A stretch of DNA of 64,000 bases from Paenibacillus sp. FSL R7-0345 (GCF_038595055.1 NZ_CP152002.1:6754501-6818500), one strand, 5' to 3'. Counted from the stretch's first letter, positions 41,548 through 50,378 are shown. Numbers and translations are program-made. Notes: a model not told the origin generated them from the letters alone.

Positions 41548-42759
41548 CTATTGATGAAAAGGGCATTTCATTTCCTGCACATGGACTGCAGGCTCCTCTT
41601 GGCTGGCGGGCTCGTCACGGTCCGGATTGCTGTCCCGCCCTGCAAAAGCCGGCTTCTGATAAATCAGGCGAGGACTAAGGTTAAGCTCCCTCAGCTTGTT
41701 ATCTTCCCAGATGGGTGTCGAGGAAGGTGACATCGGCGGAATCAGCCAGTGCCATTTGCCGGATACCTCCCGGCCCTTCTGCCTCTCCTGCTCCTGAAAC
41801 CGGACGAACTGGTCAGCAGCAGTATGATGATCTACTATGCTGACCCCCGCCTGTTTGAATGAATGGAGCACAGCACGGTTCAGCTCCAGCAATGCCCGGT
41901 CCTTCCACAGCGAGGTATTACTCGAACGGTCCAGGCCCAGCAGATCTGCTACCGCCGCCAGCCGGTTATACCTCCCCGTATCCCCCAGATTGCGCGAGCC
42001 GATCTCTGTTTCCATATACCATCCGTTAAAAGGTGCCGCCGGATAGTCGATGCCGCCAATCTCCAGCAGCATATCGGACACGACCGGAACGGCATACCAG
42101 CGCAGCCCGAGTTCACTGAACCGCTCCACTTCCGGATGTGTGAGCGGCACCTCCTGTACTAGCTCCTCCGGGATTGCAAACCAGCAAGGGGGTTCTTCCC
42201 CGATGCTGATGACCAGCGGCAGCACATCAAAATCACCGCCGGTGCCCTGCCAGCCGAGCCGCTGGCAGACGGCTGTAAAAGCATCCGAGGCCGGGTCGCC
42301 GCTGCGGGCCTGGCCGTCCTTATCCGGGTAACCAGCGTACCGGATTAGCTGATGATTCCAGATCCGGATGGCTTTATCCGGTTCTGTGCCGCTGCGGAAC
42401 ACGGTCATTACCGGACGGATACGGCCGCCGTTGCCTGCCCGTTCGAGATGACGGAAAAGCGCGGCCGCCACCTGAGAGGCGGTTTCAGCTTGCCGGGCAT
42501 CTATAACCTCAAGTGAATGCCAGAATAAGCGGCCAATACAGCGGCTGTTATGCCGCCAGGCCATTTTTGCGCCTTGGGTTAACTCTTCCTGTGTATGAAG
42601 ATATGTTCCCGTTCTGATAATTTCTTTATGTACAGATTCTATGCGCCCGTTCAGCTCAGCCGGTGATTTCTCCAATTCACTGTAACACTGCCGCAGAAAT
42701 GACTCTGCCTGCTCCAGCAGTTCATTTATATCCAATCCTTCAGGAATGTTTGTATCCAT
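41548..42759 (-). CDS. nos: Nitric oxide synthase oxygenase
   Basis: A 403-residue bacterial NO synthase, heme- and pterin-dependent, making NO from arginine with electrons from a general flavoprotein. The heme thiolate is C74 in RHNSRCIGR; the substrate-binding Glu lies in GWYMETEIGSRNL and the C-terminal WHWLIPPMSPSSTPIWE is conserved. No reductase domain is fused, as usual for Bacillota. Bacterial enzymes are about 360 residues; this one has a C-terminal extension of roughly 35-40 residues, Pro/Glu/Asp-rich and ending KCPFHQ. ATG at 42757-42759 follows GAAAGAGGAT. It stands alone on the minus strand. Confidence 0.96.
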   Translation of the reverse strand: MDTNIPEGLDINELLEQAESFLRQCYSELEKSPAELNGRIESVHKEIIRTGTYLHTQEELTQGAKMAWRHNSRCIGRLFWHSLEVIDARQAETASQVAAALFRHLERAGNGGRIRPVMTVFRSGTEPDKAIRIWNHQLIRYAGYPDKDGQARSGDPASDAFTAVCQRLGWQGTGGDFDVLPLVISIGEEPPCWFAIPEELVQEVPLTHPEVERFSELGLRWYAVPVVSDMLLEIGGIDYPAAPFNGWYMETEIGSRNLGDTGRYNRLAAVADLLGLDRSSNTSLWKDRALLELNRAVLHSFKQAGVSIVDHHTAADQFVRFQEQERQKGREVSGKWHWLIPPMSPSSTPIWEDNKLRELNLSPRLIYQKPAFAGRDSNPDRDEPASQEEPAVHVQEMKCPFHQ

Positions 42760-42921
42760 ATAATCCTCTTTCTGTAAATAGAATAAGTCATTCCGGGTCG
42801 GACAAGAACCGGACTTCTATATTATTTACCCCAGACGCCGCGATCATCAAGGAAAAGACAGAGCAACTGTTGAATATAGGGGTTTAGAGTGAACAACTTG
42901 TGAAAAGGGAGGCTGAAAAAA

Positions 42922-43239
42922 ATGAGCAAATTCGGTATGTATGCCAAATTCACCGCCAAGTCTGGTGAGCGTGATGCGCTGGCAGCCATTTTGCTGGAAA
43001 GTGCCGCTGCGGCTGAAGCCGTGGCAGAATGTGAGCTGTATATCATTAATCACTCTGAGACAGAGCCTGATGTCCTCTGGGTAACGGAGGTATGGAACAG
43101 CCGGGAGGCCCATGCAGCCTCGCTTACTCTTGAAGCTACAAGGGCGGCGATCCAGCGGGCCATGCCGCTGATTGCGGCTGTCGAGTCTACAAAGATCAGG
43201 CCGGTCGGCGGAAAAGGGCTGGTGTTCGGCGGCAGGTAG
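42922..43239 (+). CDS. Antibiotic biosynthesis monooxygenase (ABM)-domain protein
   Basis: A 105-residue dimeric ferredoxin-like-fold protein of the ABM/YgiN type. The segments KFTAKSGERDALAAILLES and ELYIINHSETEPDVLWVTEVW (positions about 10-28 and 40-60) are characteristic. Members act as cofactor-free quinol monooxygenases or as heme/quinone-handling proteins. ATG at 42922-42924 follows GGGAGGCTG. It is divergent from nos (start 42759) with about 160 bases between, which leaves room for a shared control region, though I see no clear operator. Confidence 0.9.
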   Translation: MSKFGMYAKFTAKSGERDALAAILLESAAAAEAVAECELYIINHSETEPDVLWVTEVWNSREAHAASLTLEATRAAIQRAMPLIAAVESTKIRPVGGKGLVFGGR

Positions 43240-43284
43240 GCTGCTGATGCCATAGCAGACCTTAGAAAATGCAAGTAAACTTTA

Positions 43285-43323
43285 GCTGCACCCCTGCTGT
43301 GCTAGGTACGGCACAGGTGCAGC
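43285..43323. terminator. Hairpin between convergent ABM and EcsC genes
   Basis: Arms GCTGCACC (43285-43292) and GGTGCAGC (43316-43323) with an inner CTGTGC/GCACAG stem. T tails are weak, so termination is inferred from position. Confidence 0.55.
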
Positions 43324-43330
43324 CACCCCC

Positions 43331-44173
43331 TTATTCCTCATCCAGCTCGGCCAGCCGGGCCATGATTCTCCGTTTGCGGTAGAGCATCTGCGCTGCCTCC
43401 GCCACATCCTCCAGCGCCTTGCGGTTGGTATACGCACCGAAGAACATTCCGGCTACCGGGACCGTCTGCAGCAGCTTCTTCCAGCCCCAGTTATCGCGGT
43501 ATACAGTAATGACTTCCTTCCAGCCCTGAATTTTGGAGACTGCGGCGTTCGTTCCGGCTGTAATATCGCCGTCCCCTCCGGCCTGCAGATTCAGCTCCTG
43601 AAGAATCGTGCGCTTGCCGACGACATCGGATGAAGCGAACTGCATGACTTTTACCGTAAAAATCCGCTCCGCCTTATCGGTAGGATCATAACCGTAGCAT
43701 AAGCCGATTTCCTGTATGACCTTCAGCGACAACCCCAGAATGGCAGGGATATCCGCAGCCAGCATAAACACTCCGCCGAAGCCCGTTGTCGCCCCCTGCA
43801 CTGTGGCAACATTCCGGCTGTTCCCGCTGAGCTTCTCCGCGGCGGCATCCATAACGGCCAGCGGATATGGCCCGTGTTCCGGCGCTCCCGCTGCTCTGCC
43901 TGCAGCCTCTACAAGCTGCCCTACCTTGCGTCCGGCTACCAGATAGTTACCGCCGTTCTGGATGTAGCTGCCCAGCTCGTCCAGCAGCTTGCCTATTTTT
44001 TCATGAATGATTTTGGGAGTGACCTTGTCGAGCAGCTTGAACGGGAGACGGGTAATCCGGTCCCAGATCATCAGCTTATTCTGATCCTTCTCCCACGCGG
44101 CTATTCCGGAAAGTGCGTTCAGCAGCTCGTCCCGCGTCTCCATTGATCCTGCATTTCCTGAGTAATCCGGCAT
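43331..44173 (-). CDS. EcsC family protein
   Basis: A 280-residue protein of the EcsC family, named after the third gene of the B. subtilis ecs ABC transporter locus. The hydrophobic Gly/Ala-rich centre (about 125-165, GATTGFGGVFMLAADIPAILGL) and the following KVIQEIGLCYGYDP are family features; a second Gly-rich segment (TVPVAGMFFGAYTN) precedes a coiled-coil-like C-terminus. The biochemical role is unknown; membrane association is likely. ATG at 44171-44173 is preceded by GAGGAGGG. No ecsAB genes are nearby. Confidence 0.88.
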   Translation of the reverse strand: MPDYSGNAGSMETRDELLNALSGIAAWEKDQNKLMIWDRITRLPFKLLDKVTPKIIHEKIGKLLDELGSYIQNGGNYLVAGRKVGQLVEAAGRAAGAPEHGPYPLAVMDAAAEKLSGNSRNVATVQGATTGFGGVFMLAADIPAILGLSLKVIQEIGLCYGYDPTDKAERIFTVKVMQFASSDVVGKRTILQELNLQAGGDGDITAGTNAAVSKIQGWKEVITVYRDNWGWKKLLQTVPVAGMFFGAYTNRKALEDVAEAAQMLYRKRRIMARLAELDEE

Positions 44174-44321
44174 CTTATTCCCTCCTCATGGTTAAACTTC
44201 AGCCCGGCGCTGCAGGCTGGGCTATGTTCCTGAAGTTCTACGCTCGGCCTGCACAGCCGGTTTCGTCATCTCTCCAATGATTAACCGGAAATGACAGGCT
44301 TGAATGCCGGGATGCCGGATG

Positions 44322-44356
44322 AAAAAAGGGCATTCCCGGATAATACCGGAAATGCC
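44322..44356 (-). terminator. Terminator of the 94-aa hypothetical gene
   Basis: Arms GGCATTCCCGG (44329-44339) and CCGGAAATGCC (44346-44356), one mismatch, with a run of T on the minus strand. Confidence 0.8.
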
Positions 44357-44378
44357 AGGGTGCGGTGCACGCGATAAC

Positions 44379-44663
44379 CTAGTCCTCAAAACCGCCCAGC
44401 TGCTGCTTCAGGCCGTCCAGTCTTTCCTGTTCATCGGCCAGCCGCTCTTCTACCAGCTCCACGCCATGGCCGTTCACCGAGCCTTCCGGTGCATGACTGA
44501 CAGCTTCCTCTGCATGCGCCAGGCTGTTCTCCGCCTGGGCAACCGTCTGCTCATCAGGATGGCTTAACGCCTGAGAGACAGCATTATGCAGCCTGGTGAC
44601 TGAATCATGCGCCTGATCCACCGTACTGTTGGTCCGCAGACTGGATTCATAATGTGGTTTCAT
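44379..44663 (-). CDS. Helical hypothetical protein (94 aa)
   Basis: A 94-residue hydrophilic protein predicted to be almost entirely helical, with repeated Ala/His/Glu heptad-like segments (AENSLAHAEEAVSHA, EERLADEQERLDGLKQQ) suggesting a coiled coil. The start ATG at 44661-44663 is preceded by GGGGGAG; the frame is open eight codons further but through that site. I do not recognise the family. It is monocistronic with its own terminator. Confidence 0.6.
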   Translation of the reverse strand: MKPHYESSLRTNSTVDQAHDSVTRLHNAVSQALSHPDEQTVAQAENSLAHAEEAVSHAPEGSVNGHGVELVEERLADEQERLDGLKQQLGGFED

Positions 44664-44755
44664 CCTTGATACTCCCCCTTCTCTCACACTGTTGTTCTTC
44701 CTTAGGATGGATAGGGGGAGCTTATCTTATGCACCTGCTGGCCGGGCAGGGCGGC

Positions 44756-46168
44756 CTAGATCAGGAACATGGCGGCTACTGTCATCGCCGCCAGACCCAG
44801 CAGGACCGGCTTCAGATTGCGCCGGGCCAGCTCGAACGGGCTGACGCCGCAGATGGCGGCAGCGGGAATGAGCGCCCACGGGATCAGTGTGCCTCCGCCA
44901 ACCCAGATGGCGGCCACCTGCCCAAGGGCGGTGAGCGTTGCGGCGCCGGAATGGATCGCCGCCGCGAACATCTGGGCAATCGAGCCGGCCAGCGAGATGC
45001 CCGAGAAGCCGGAGCCGTCGAGACCGGTGATCGCGCCGATCACCGTCAGTGTTACGGCTCCCACTGCGCCGTTAAGCGGCACATGCTCCGCCAGGGCGAC
45101 GCCGAGGTCGTTGACGATGCCGTGCGAGCCGTCCGGCAGCGCGTTGCCGTACAGCGCGGTAAAGGCTGAGTCGCCAAGATAGAAGAAGGCGGCGATCGGG
45201 ATAACCGGGCCGAATACTTTGAAGCCGAAGACAAAGCCTTCGATCAGGTAGGACGTCGTTTTCTCCAATCCCTGATTGCGGTGTGCCAGCAGGGTAGTGA
45301 CGATCAGAATGAGTACAGCGGTGCCGCCGATGAGTGCTGTAGCATCCCCTCCCTGCAGTTTCAGGACGAACATGCAGATCACATCGAGCAGGAACAGCAG
45401 CGGGATGGCGATAGCCAGCCCTTTGCGCAGCCCTGCACTCATATAGACAGGAGCCGCATCATCCGGTCCGGCTGCCGCGAGGTCTGATGGCCCTTTTCCC
45501 GTAACCAGCCCGTCTCTCCACGTCCCGTTCTTCTGGTCCCGGCGCATCATCCAGAAGGCTGTGACGGTGGTGACAAGCCCCATAACAATAACCAGCGGCA
45601 CGCTGGCCTGCATCACACTGGATACCGGAAGGCCGGCGGCATCGGCAGTCAGCTTGGGTGCACCCTGGATGATATAATCTCCGGATAAAGCGATGCCGTG
45701 TCCGAACAGATTCATCGCCATCGCTGCACCGAGCGCCGGCAGGCCGACCCGCACAGCCACCGGCAGCAGCACAGCACCAACCAGCGCAACTGCCGGTGAG
45801 GGCCAGAAGAAGAAGGAGGTTACCATCATAATCAGACCGATTCCCCAGTAAGCCATTGCCGGCGTGCGCAGAAAACGGGTGAGCGGGGCGACCATCGTTT
45901 CGTTCACACCTGTAATGATCAGAATCCGGCTCATCGCCACAATAATGGAGATAATCATAATGGTGCCCATCAGTTCCTTGGTCGCGTAAATAAACGAATT
46001 GAATATTCCCGATACGGAGCCTGTTACTGTCGTTGTAGCCAGCAGACCCAAGGCGAAAATCCCGGCCACACAAATCATTGTCGTATCACGCCGCCGGATC
46101 AGCAGCGCCAGAATGAATACGATGAAGACCAGATATACATAGTGGATTGCACTTAAATGGATACCCAT
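44756..46168 (-). CDS. Putative ion-transporter superfamily permease (GntP/DcuC-like)
   Basis: A 470-residue membrane protein with about twelve helices and a cytoplasmic loop near residues 210-235. The two-fold layout, with re-entrant-like segments rich in Gly/Pro/Asn (SFFFWPSPAVALVGAVLLPVA; TGLDGSGFSGISLAGS), resembles the ion transporter superfamily that includes gluconate (GntP), C4-dicarboxylate (DcuC) and citrate carriers. The substrate cannot be assigned. ATG at 46166-46168 is preceded by GAAAGGGGGCG. Neighbouring genes give no metabolic clue. Confidence 0.8.
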   Translation of the reverse strand: MGIHLSAIHYVYLVFIVFILALLIRRRDTTMICVAGIFALGLLATTTVTGSVSGIFNSFIYATKELMGTIMIISIIVAMSRILIITGVNETMVAPLTRFLRTPAMAYWGIGLIMMVTSFFFWPSPAVALVGAVLLPVAVRVGLPALGAAMAMNLFGHGIALSGDYIIQGAPKLTADAAGLPVSSVMQASVPLVIVMGLVTTVTAFWMMRRDQKNGTWRDGLVTGKGPSDLAAAGPDDAAPVYMSAGLRKGLAIAIPLLFLLDVICMFVLKLQGGDATALIGGTAVLILIVTTLLAHRNQGLEKTTSYLIEGFVFGFKVFGPVIPIAAFFYLGDSAFTALYGNALPDGSHGIVNDLGVALAEHVPLNGAVGAVTLTVIGAITGLDGSGFSGISLAGSIAQMFAAAIHSGAATLTALGQVAAIWVGGGTLIPWALIPAAAICGVSPFELARRNLKPVLLGLAAMTVAAMFLI

Positions 46169-46314
46169 TGCGAAGCGCGCCCCCTTTCTTCTATAGCAGA
46201 ATGGTGCTATATGCTATGCAGAAGGATGGGCTTATGTTCGCAGGTTCCGGGCTGAAGCGACAATATTCGCCGGGTCTAGAGAAGAGAGAGGAGCAATTGC
46301 CCCCTGCTGTACCT

Positions 46315-46342
46315 AAAAGACCGCCCCGGAGCCGGAGCGGCC
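46315..46342 (-). terminator. Terminator of the methyltransferase gene
   Basis: CCGCCCCGG and CCGGAGCGG pair with one mismatch over 46321-46340, followed on the minus strand by TCTTTT. It lies ten bases after the methyltransferase stop. Confidence 0.65.
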
Positions 46343-46352
46343 TGAATCATTC

Positions 46353-47129
46353 TTATCTTTTCACAGCAACGATCATAAAACGGTGTTCCATGCTTTCAAT
46401 ATAACCTTCCCGCTCAAGCTGCTGTTGAAGCCGGATAAGCCGGTCATAGCCTTTTTCAACCGAGAAGCCGGGAAATTCCCACTCTATTATTTTTGCAAAG
46501 TACACCAGCGCCCCTACGTCCCTAAACCGCAGCAGCGGAAACGCCTCGGCAGTCTCTATAACCTTGAACCCGCTGCGCTGCAGCTCACTGCAGACCGGCT
46601 CCAGGCAGAAACCATAATCGGCAGGCGCTGCATCTTCACCAAGCAGCAACTCCGATAAAGCCCGGTTATTCCGGCCTCCGACCTGCTGGGTGATAAAGGC
46701 CCCGCCCGGCTGCAAAATCCGGTACACCTCCCCGGCGGAAAAGGCCTCATGCCGGTTCATAACCAGCTCAAACGATCCGTCCGCAAACGGCAGCGAATCA
46801 TCCGAGAATACCTGCCTCAGCTCAATCCCATGCTGCGGGAGCAGCTTGCTGCAAATCTCCACATTAGGCGGGTAAGCCTCCGTAGCGTAAGTCCGTCCCG
46901 GCGGAGGCGACAGTGACAGCAGAAATTCTCCGCCGCCTGTGCCCATATCCAGCAGGTTACCTGCTGCAGCATTCATATATGTTCTAACCGCCGCTTCATA
47001 ATTCCAGGGCAGCTCTTCCCCTTCCATCCGTCCGGCCAGCGCGGAGAAATCCCATCCCCGGAAGGAGCGCCGCTCCTCCTGCAGCCAGCTTTGCTTCCAT
47101 TGATCCATTTCCGTTTTGCCTTTTCCCAT
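46353..47129 (-). CDS. Class I SAM-dependent methyltransferase
   Basis: A 258-residue methyltransferase with the SAM-binding motif I LLDMGTGGGEFLL at about residues 59-71, an acidic motif II in ATEAYPPN and the post-motif DGSFELVMNRHEAFS and GGAFITQQVGG. The combination resembles the UbiE/COQ5-like and RlmA-like groups, but I see no zinc ribbon that would mark RlmA. The substrate is unknown. ATG at 47127-47129 follows GAGAGGGGC. Upstream lies a long imperfect hairpin (47175-47259) that would fall in its leader. Confidence 0.88.
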   Translation of the reverse strand: MGKGKTEMDQWKQSWLQEERRSFRGWDFSALAGRMEGEELPWNYEAAVRTYMNAAAGNLLDMGTGGGEFLLSLSPPPGRTYATEAYPPNVEICSKLLPQHGIELRQVFSDDSLPFADGSFELVMNRHEAFSAGEVYRILQPGGAFITQQVGGRNNRALSELLLGEDAAPADYGFCLEPVCSELQRSGFKVIETAEAFPLLRFRDVGALVYFAKIIEWEFPGFSVEKGYDRLIRLQQQLEREGYIESMEHRFMIVAVKR

Positions 47130-47174
47130 TATAATGCCCCTCTCGCATGTGTATATTGTACGCTCTGCGGATGA

Positions 47175-47259
47175 GGTGCAGCCCGGGACCAGCCTGATAA
47201 CAAATGATATCCTTCTATTGCCCGGTGCGATCCTGTTATCAGCTCAGTCTGGCTGCACC
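47175..47259. promoter_or_regulatory. Long imperfect inverted repeat in the methyltransferase leader
   Basis: Two 9-bp blocks pair on each side: GGTGCAGCC (47175-47183) with GGCTGCACC (47251-47259), and CTGATAACA (47194-47202) with TGTTATCAG (47234-47242). The inner loop is 31 bases. It begins 45 bases upstream of the methyltransferase start and may be an attenuator or operator. Confidence 0.55.
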
Positions 47260-47404
47260 GGGCAGTTACCTCGTTTAATCACCATCGTTAATGCCTCACT
47301 TTCATAAGTAAGCTAGTATTCCCCCTCATAGTAGCATGCAGGCATGACAAGGGGAAGCCTGACGGCTCCCCCTGATTGCAAACTATAGTGTTTCTACTAA
47401 AATG

Positions 47405-49393
47405 CTATTTCCCCAGCGCAGCTGCCGCCGCATCCTCGCCGCCGAGACGCCCGGAGGTGAAGGAGTATCCGAGGCCCACGCCATTGCCGACATAGGTGTC
47501 ATTATACAATACGCCTTCGGATTCCAGGCCGACAGCATACAGCCCATTAACCGGCACCCGCTTGTCGTTCAGCACCTGGAACTTTGTATTGACCAGCAGG
47601 CCGCCGACAGAACCCAGATTGTTGATCTCCGCAATTACCGCATAATAGGGGCCGCTTTCGCCCATCGGCAGCAGATATTCCTTTGCTTTGCCGAACTCGC
47701 TGTCCACGCCGCTCTTGGCAGCCGCCTCATACTTGGTGAAGGCCTCCTTGAACACAGCAGCATCCATGCCGGCGCTTGCAGCGAGCTCTTCAATGGTATT
47801 GCCTTTAAATCCGTCACCGTTTGCAGCCATGGAATCAAATACCTTGTCCACATCCTGCCAAGGATTCTCCAGGGTGAACTTGTCTGCAAAGGCAGCGTAG
47901 AACTCCGGCGGCATTCCCGGCAGGCCGGGTGCTTTTACCCCGTTCATTCCCTTGGCCTTCAGCGCGTCAAGCTGTGCCTTTGAGACAATAACCAGATGAT
48001 AAGCCCCGTTAAAAGCACTGGTATTCGCTGCCGCTACAGCAGTAAGCGTCGCCGCCTCGTCCCTGAATCTCGCTCCCGATGGGCCAACGTTCATAAAGTT
48101 AGGCAGGTAGGTGGTCATGAGCGGATAACTGGCCTGGAACGGCTCATACTGGGCCTTCAGCTTCTCTGTTGCTCTGGCCAGCGTCTGGTGCAGCATCTGT
48201 CCGCCGAAGTTATCCGGCACCTTGGCTCCGGCTTCCCAGGCCATCTTCAGCCCTTCCCCGATATTCTGGCCGAGCCCGCCGTTTACGCCCTCGAACCCGA
48301 AGGCTTCCTTGACCATTTCCTTGTTGGCGGCATAACCTCCGGTTGCCATTACAACGCTTTTGCCGGAAATCTCTAGCGTCGTGCCGTCAGCTTTCTCAGC
48401 TACCACCCCGGTTACTTCACCGCCTGCGCCTGTAAGCAGCTTCTTAGCTGTCGTTTCGGTGAGAACCTGTCCGCCGCCCTTTTCCACTGATTCAGCCAGC
48501 ATGGCCCGCAGCAGATCCTGGCGTGTCTCATAGGCCGGAAGCATGTGCAGCTGTTCACCGCCGAAGTTGATAAAGGTTGTCTGATAGCCCTTCCCGGTCA
48601 GCCAGTCGTAGGTTTCACCGGACTTGGTTACATACTGGCGGACTGCTGCCGCATCCACCCGCCAGTGGTTGTTAACGATCCAGTCGGAAATTTCCTTCTC
48701 GACGCTGACTTTAAGCCCGCTGCTGACGGCGGCTGAGGAATTATAAAATTTCCCCGCCCAGGACAGATTGCTCGCCCCGCCGATGGTTGCTGTTTTTTCA
48801 ATAAGAATAACCTTCGCACCTTTATCTGCAGCTGATACTGCCGCCGACACGCCGGAGGCTCCTGCACCGACAACCACGACGTCTGCCGCAAGCTGCTCTG
48901 TTTTGCCTGCACCGGCTTTGGCCACTTCCCTCGATTTAAAAGCGGCAACATCGCCGCCGGCCTGGTTAAGGGCATCTTCAACCGCAGCCAAAATGGCCTT
49001 GCTGGACTCGGAGGCACCGCTGACGGCATCCACCTTCAGGGTCTGGCCGGCAATAATCTGCTCTTTAATCTTGTCGATCGCCTCAACGCCGATTCCTGCC
49101 GTTTCGGTCTGGCTGAGGACTTTAATGTCCGTAATCGTCTGTTTGTCATCCAGTGTGACCTCCACCTGGACCTTGCCGTCTTTACCATCAGCTTCCGCCT
49201 TATAGGTTCCTGCTTTAAAAGAAGCCGGTATCCCGCTGTTATCTGCCGTCTGCTGCGTAGCTTCAGGCGAGGCTGACGGCTGCTCTGTTGCCGCCGGCTC
49301 TGCAGAGTTTCCGCTGCAGCCGCCAATGATGGCCAGGAGCATGATCAGACTGATTGACACATTGAACATTCTGGTTAAGCTTGGCTTACTCAC
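47405..49393 (-). CDS. Extracellular flavocytochrome-like fumarate reductase lipoprotein (FMN-binding + FAD)
   Basis: A 662-residue exported flavoprotein. The lipobox is IIGGC with Cys26, followed by a Pro/Ser/Thr linker. An FMN-binding domain (about 58-145) carries DAVSGASESS near 122-131, the site of covalent FMN attachment in such domains. The rest is a fumarate reductase/succinate dehydrogenase flavoprotein fold: FAD motif VVVVGAGASGVSAA (about 171-184), IGGASNLSWAG and the C-terminal GLESEGVLYNDTYVGNGVG. It probably reduces fumarate or a related acid such as urocanate outside the cell using membrane electrons. GTG at 49391-49393 follows GGGGGA. A MerR-type promoter lies directly upstream. 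Confidence 0.92.
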   Translation of the reverse strand: MSKPSLTRMFNVSISLIMLLAIIGGCSGNSAEPAATEQPSASPEATQQTADNSGIPASFKAGTYKAEADGKDGKVQVEVTLDDKQTITDIKVLSQTETAGIGVEAIDKIKEQIIAGQTLKVDAVSGASESSKAILAAVEDALNQAGGDVAAFKSREVAKAGAGKTEQLAADVVVVGAGASGVSAAVSAADKGAKVILIEKTATIGGASNLSWAGKFYNSSAAVSSGLKVSVEKEISDWIVNNHWRVDAAAVRQYVTKSGETYDWLTGKGYQTTFINFGGEQLHMLPAYETRQDLLRAMLAESVEKGGGQVLTETTAKKLLTGAGGEVTGVVAEKADGTTLEISGKSVVMATGGYAANKEMVKEAFGFEGVNGGLGQNIGEGLKMAWEAGAKVPDNFGGQMLHQTLARATEKLKAQYEPFQASYPLMTTYLPNFMNVGPSGARFRDEAATLTAVAAANTSAFNGAYHLVIVSKAQLDALKAKGMNGVKAPGLPGMPPEFYAAFADKFTLENPWQDVDKVFDSMAANGDGFKGNTIEELAASAGMDAAVFKEAFTKYEAAAKSGVDSEFGKAKEYLLPMGESGPYYAVIAEINNLGSVGGLLVNTKFQVLNDKRVPVNGLYAVGLESEGVLYNDTYVGNGVGLGYSFTSGRLGGEDAAAAALGK

Positions 49394-49445
49394 TTCCTTG
49401 TTCCCCCTGTCGGATAAATAGCTATCCTTCTTTTCTGTCCGCCCT

Positions 49446-49461
49446 AATGCAGCGCTGCATT
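49446..49461. promoter_or_regulatory. Perfect 16-bp palindrome downstream of the flavocytochrome promoter
   Basis: AATGCAGCGCTGCATT is fully self-complementary. It lies 20 to 35 bases after the predicted -10 box and 53 bases before the GTG start, so it could be a second operator or a leader hairpin. Confidence 0.5.
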
Positions 49462-49480
49462 CTCGAGGCTGATGCCACTG

Positions 49481-49511
49481 AGTGTAAACCTTGGTGCTGC
49501 ACCAAGGTCAA
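49481..49511 (-). promoter_or_regulatory. MerR-type promoter with 19-bp spacer and palindromic operator
   Basis: On the minus strand -35 TTGACC (49506-49511) and -10 TACACT (49481-49486) are separated by 19 bases, the long spacer typical of MerR-activated promoters. The spacer is filled by a 10+1+10 perfect palindrome (49488-49508, arms ACCTTGGTGC and GCACCAAGGT). It reads into the flavocytochrome gene and lies just after the MerR gene. Confidence 0.85.
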
Positions 49512-49565
49512 TGAAGGAGTTGTGAATTTTTTCCCAAAGTAAGATTGGCCGAACGGACCGGATAT

Positions 49566-50378
49566 TCAGATGCTGATGGGAATATTGATTTCCAGGTACG
49601 TCCTGTTCTCGTCCTGCAGCCGTTCTGTAAACAGGATTTTGCCGTAAACATCGCCGTCTACGTTATAGCCCTGCTCCCAGGCGTAATCCAGCATGAACTG
49701 GAACGCCTCTTGTTCCAGATAATCCTCATATGAGGTTACAATTACCGATGAGATGCATGTGCCGGACGGGATGTACTGCATGCTGTCATCGATACATACA
49801 CCCAGCTTTTGCTGATCCTCCTCCAGCAAGGCCAGGCCCCAGTTGTAATCAAGCTCCCCGCCACTGCCGAGGTTATCCGTATTCTCCGTGCGGAAAGAAT
49901 AAAAAGTGAACGGCAGCAGGTCCATCCAGGCCTGGACCGTCTGCTTCAGGCACTCCTTTTGCAGCAGCTGGTTCTTCTCCGTCTGCTGTAGCCGGTACAT
50001 TCCCGGCATTTGCTTGATCCGGCACTTGCAGAGCTTATCTTCAAGCCCAACAAGCTCGTTATGGATAGTCCTGATCGTATCCAGCAGCATGGTGCTCCAC
50101 CGGATCTCCTCCTCCAGCTGCAGCTGCGCGGTGTATATGGAATCTACCACCCGCTCTGCCGGTGCCCCGTTAATCAGCCCGGCCACATTTTGCAGCGGGA
50201 TCTGCATACTGCGGTACCAGCGGCTCGACAGCAGATTCCGGGCATCGAGATCATTGAAATACCGGTAATTGTTGCGGCAGCCTTTTTCAGGCCTGACTAT
50301 ATCGTGCTTCTCGTATAAACGCAGCGTATCCGCCGTAATGCCAAGGATCGACGCGAACTCCCCAATTGAATATTTCAT
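49566..50378 (-). CDS. MerR-family transcriptional regulator
   Basis: A 270-residue regulator. The N-terminal MerR helix-turn-helix and wing (about 1-70) read KYSIGEFASILGITADTLRLYEKHDIVRP and YRYFNDLDARNLL. A dimerisation helix (about 80-125) follows, then a C-terminal effector domain (about 145-270) without recognised ligand site; Cys residues in DKLCKCRIKQ (near 115-119) could bind metal or sense redox. The start ATG at 50376-50378 follows GGGGGGC; the open frame upstream has no homology. Its likely target is the downstream flavocytochrome gene, whose promoter has the 19-bp spacer. Confidence 0.92.
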   Translation of the reverse strand: MKYSIGEFASILGITADTLRLYEKHDIVRPEKGCRNNYRYFNDLDARNLLSSRWYRSMQIPLQNVAGLINGAPAERVVDSIYTAQLQLEEEIRWSTMLLDTIRTIHNELVGLEDKLCKCRIKQMPGMYRLQQTEKNQLLQKECLKQTVQAWMDLLPFTFYSFRTENTDNLGSGGELDYNWGLALLEEDQQKLGVCIDDSMQYIPSGTCISSVIVTSYEDYLEQEAFQFMLDYAWEQGYNVDGDVYGKILFTERLQDENRTYLEINIPISI

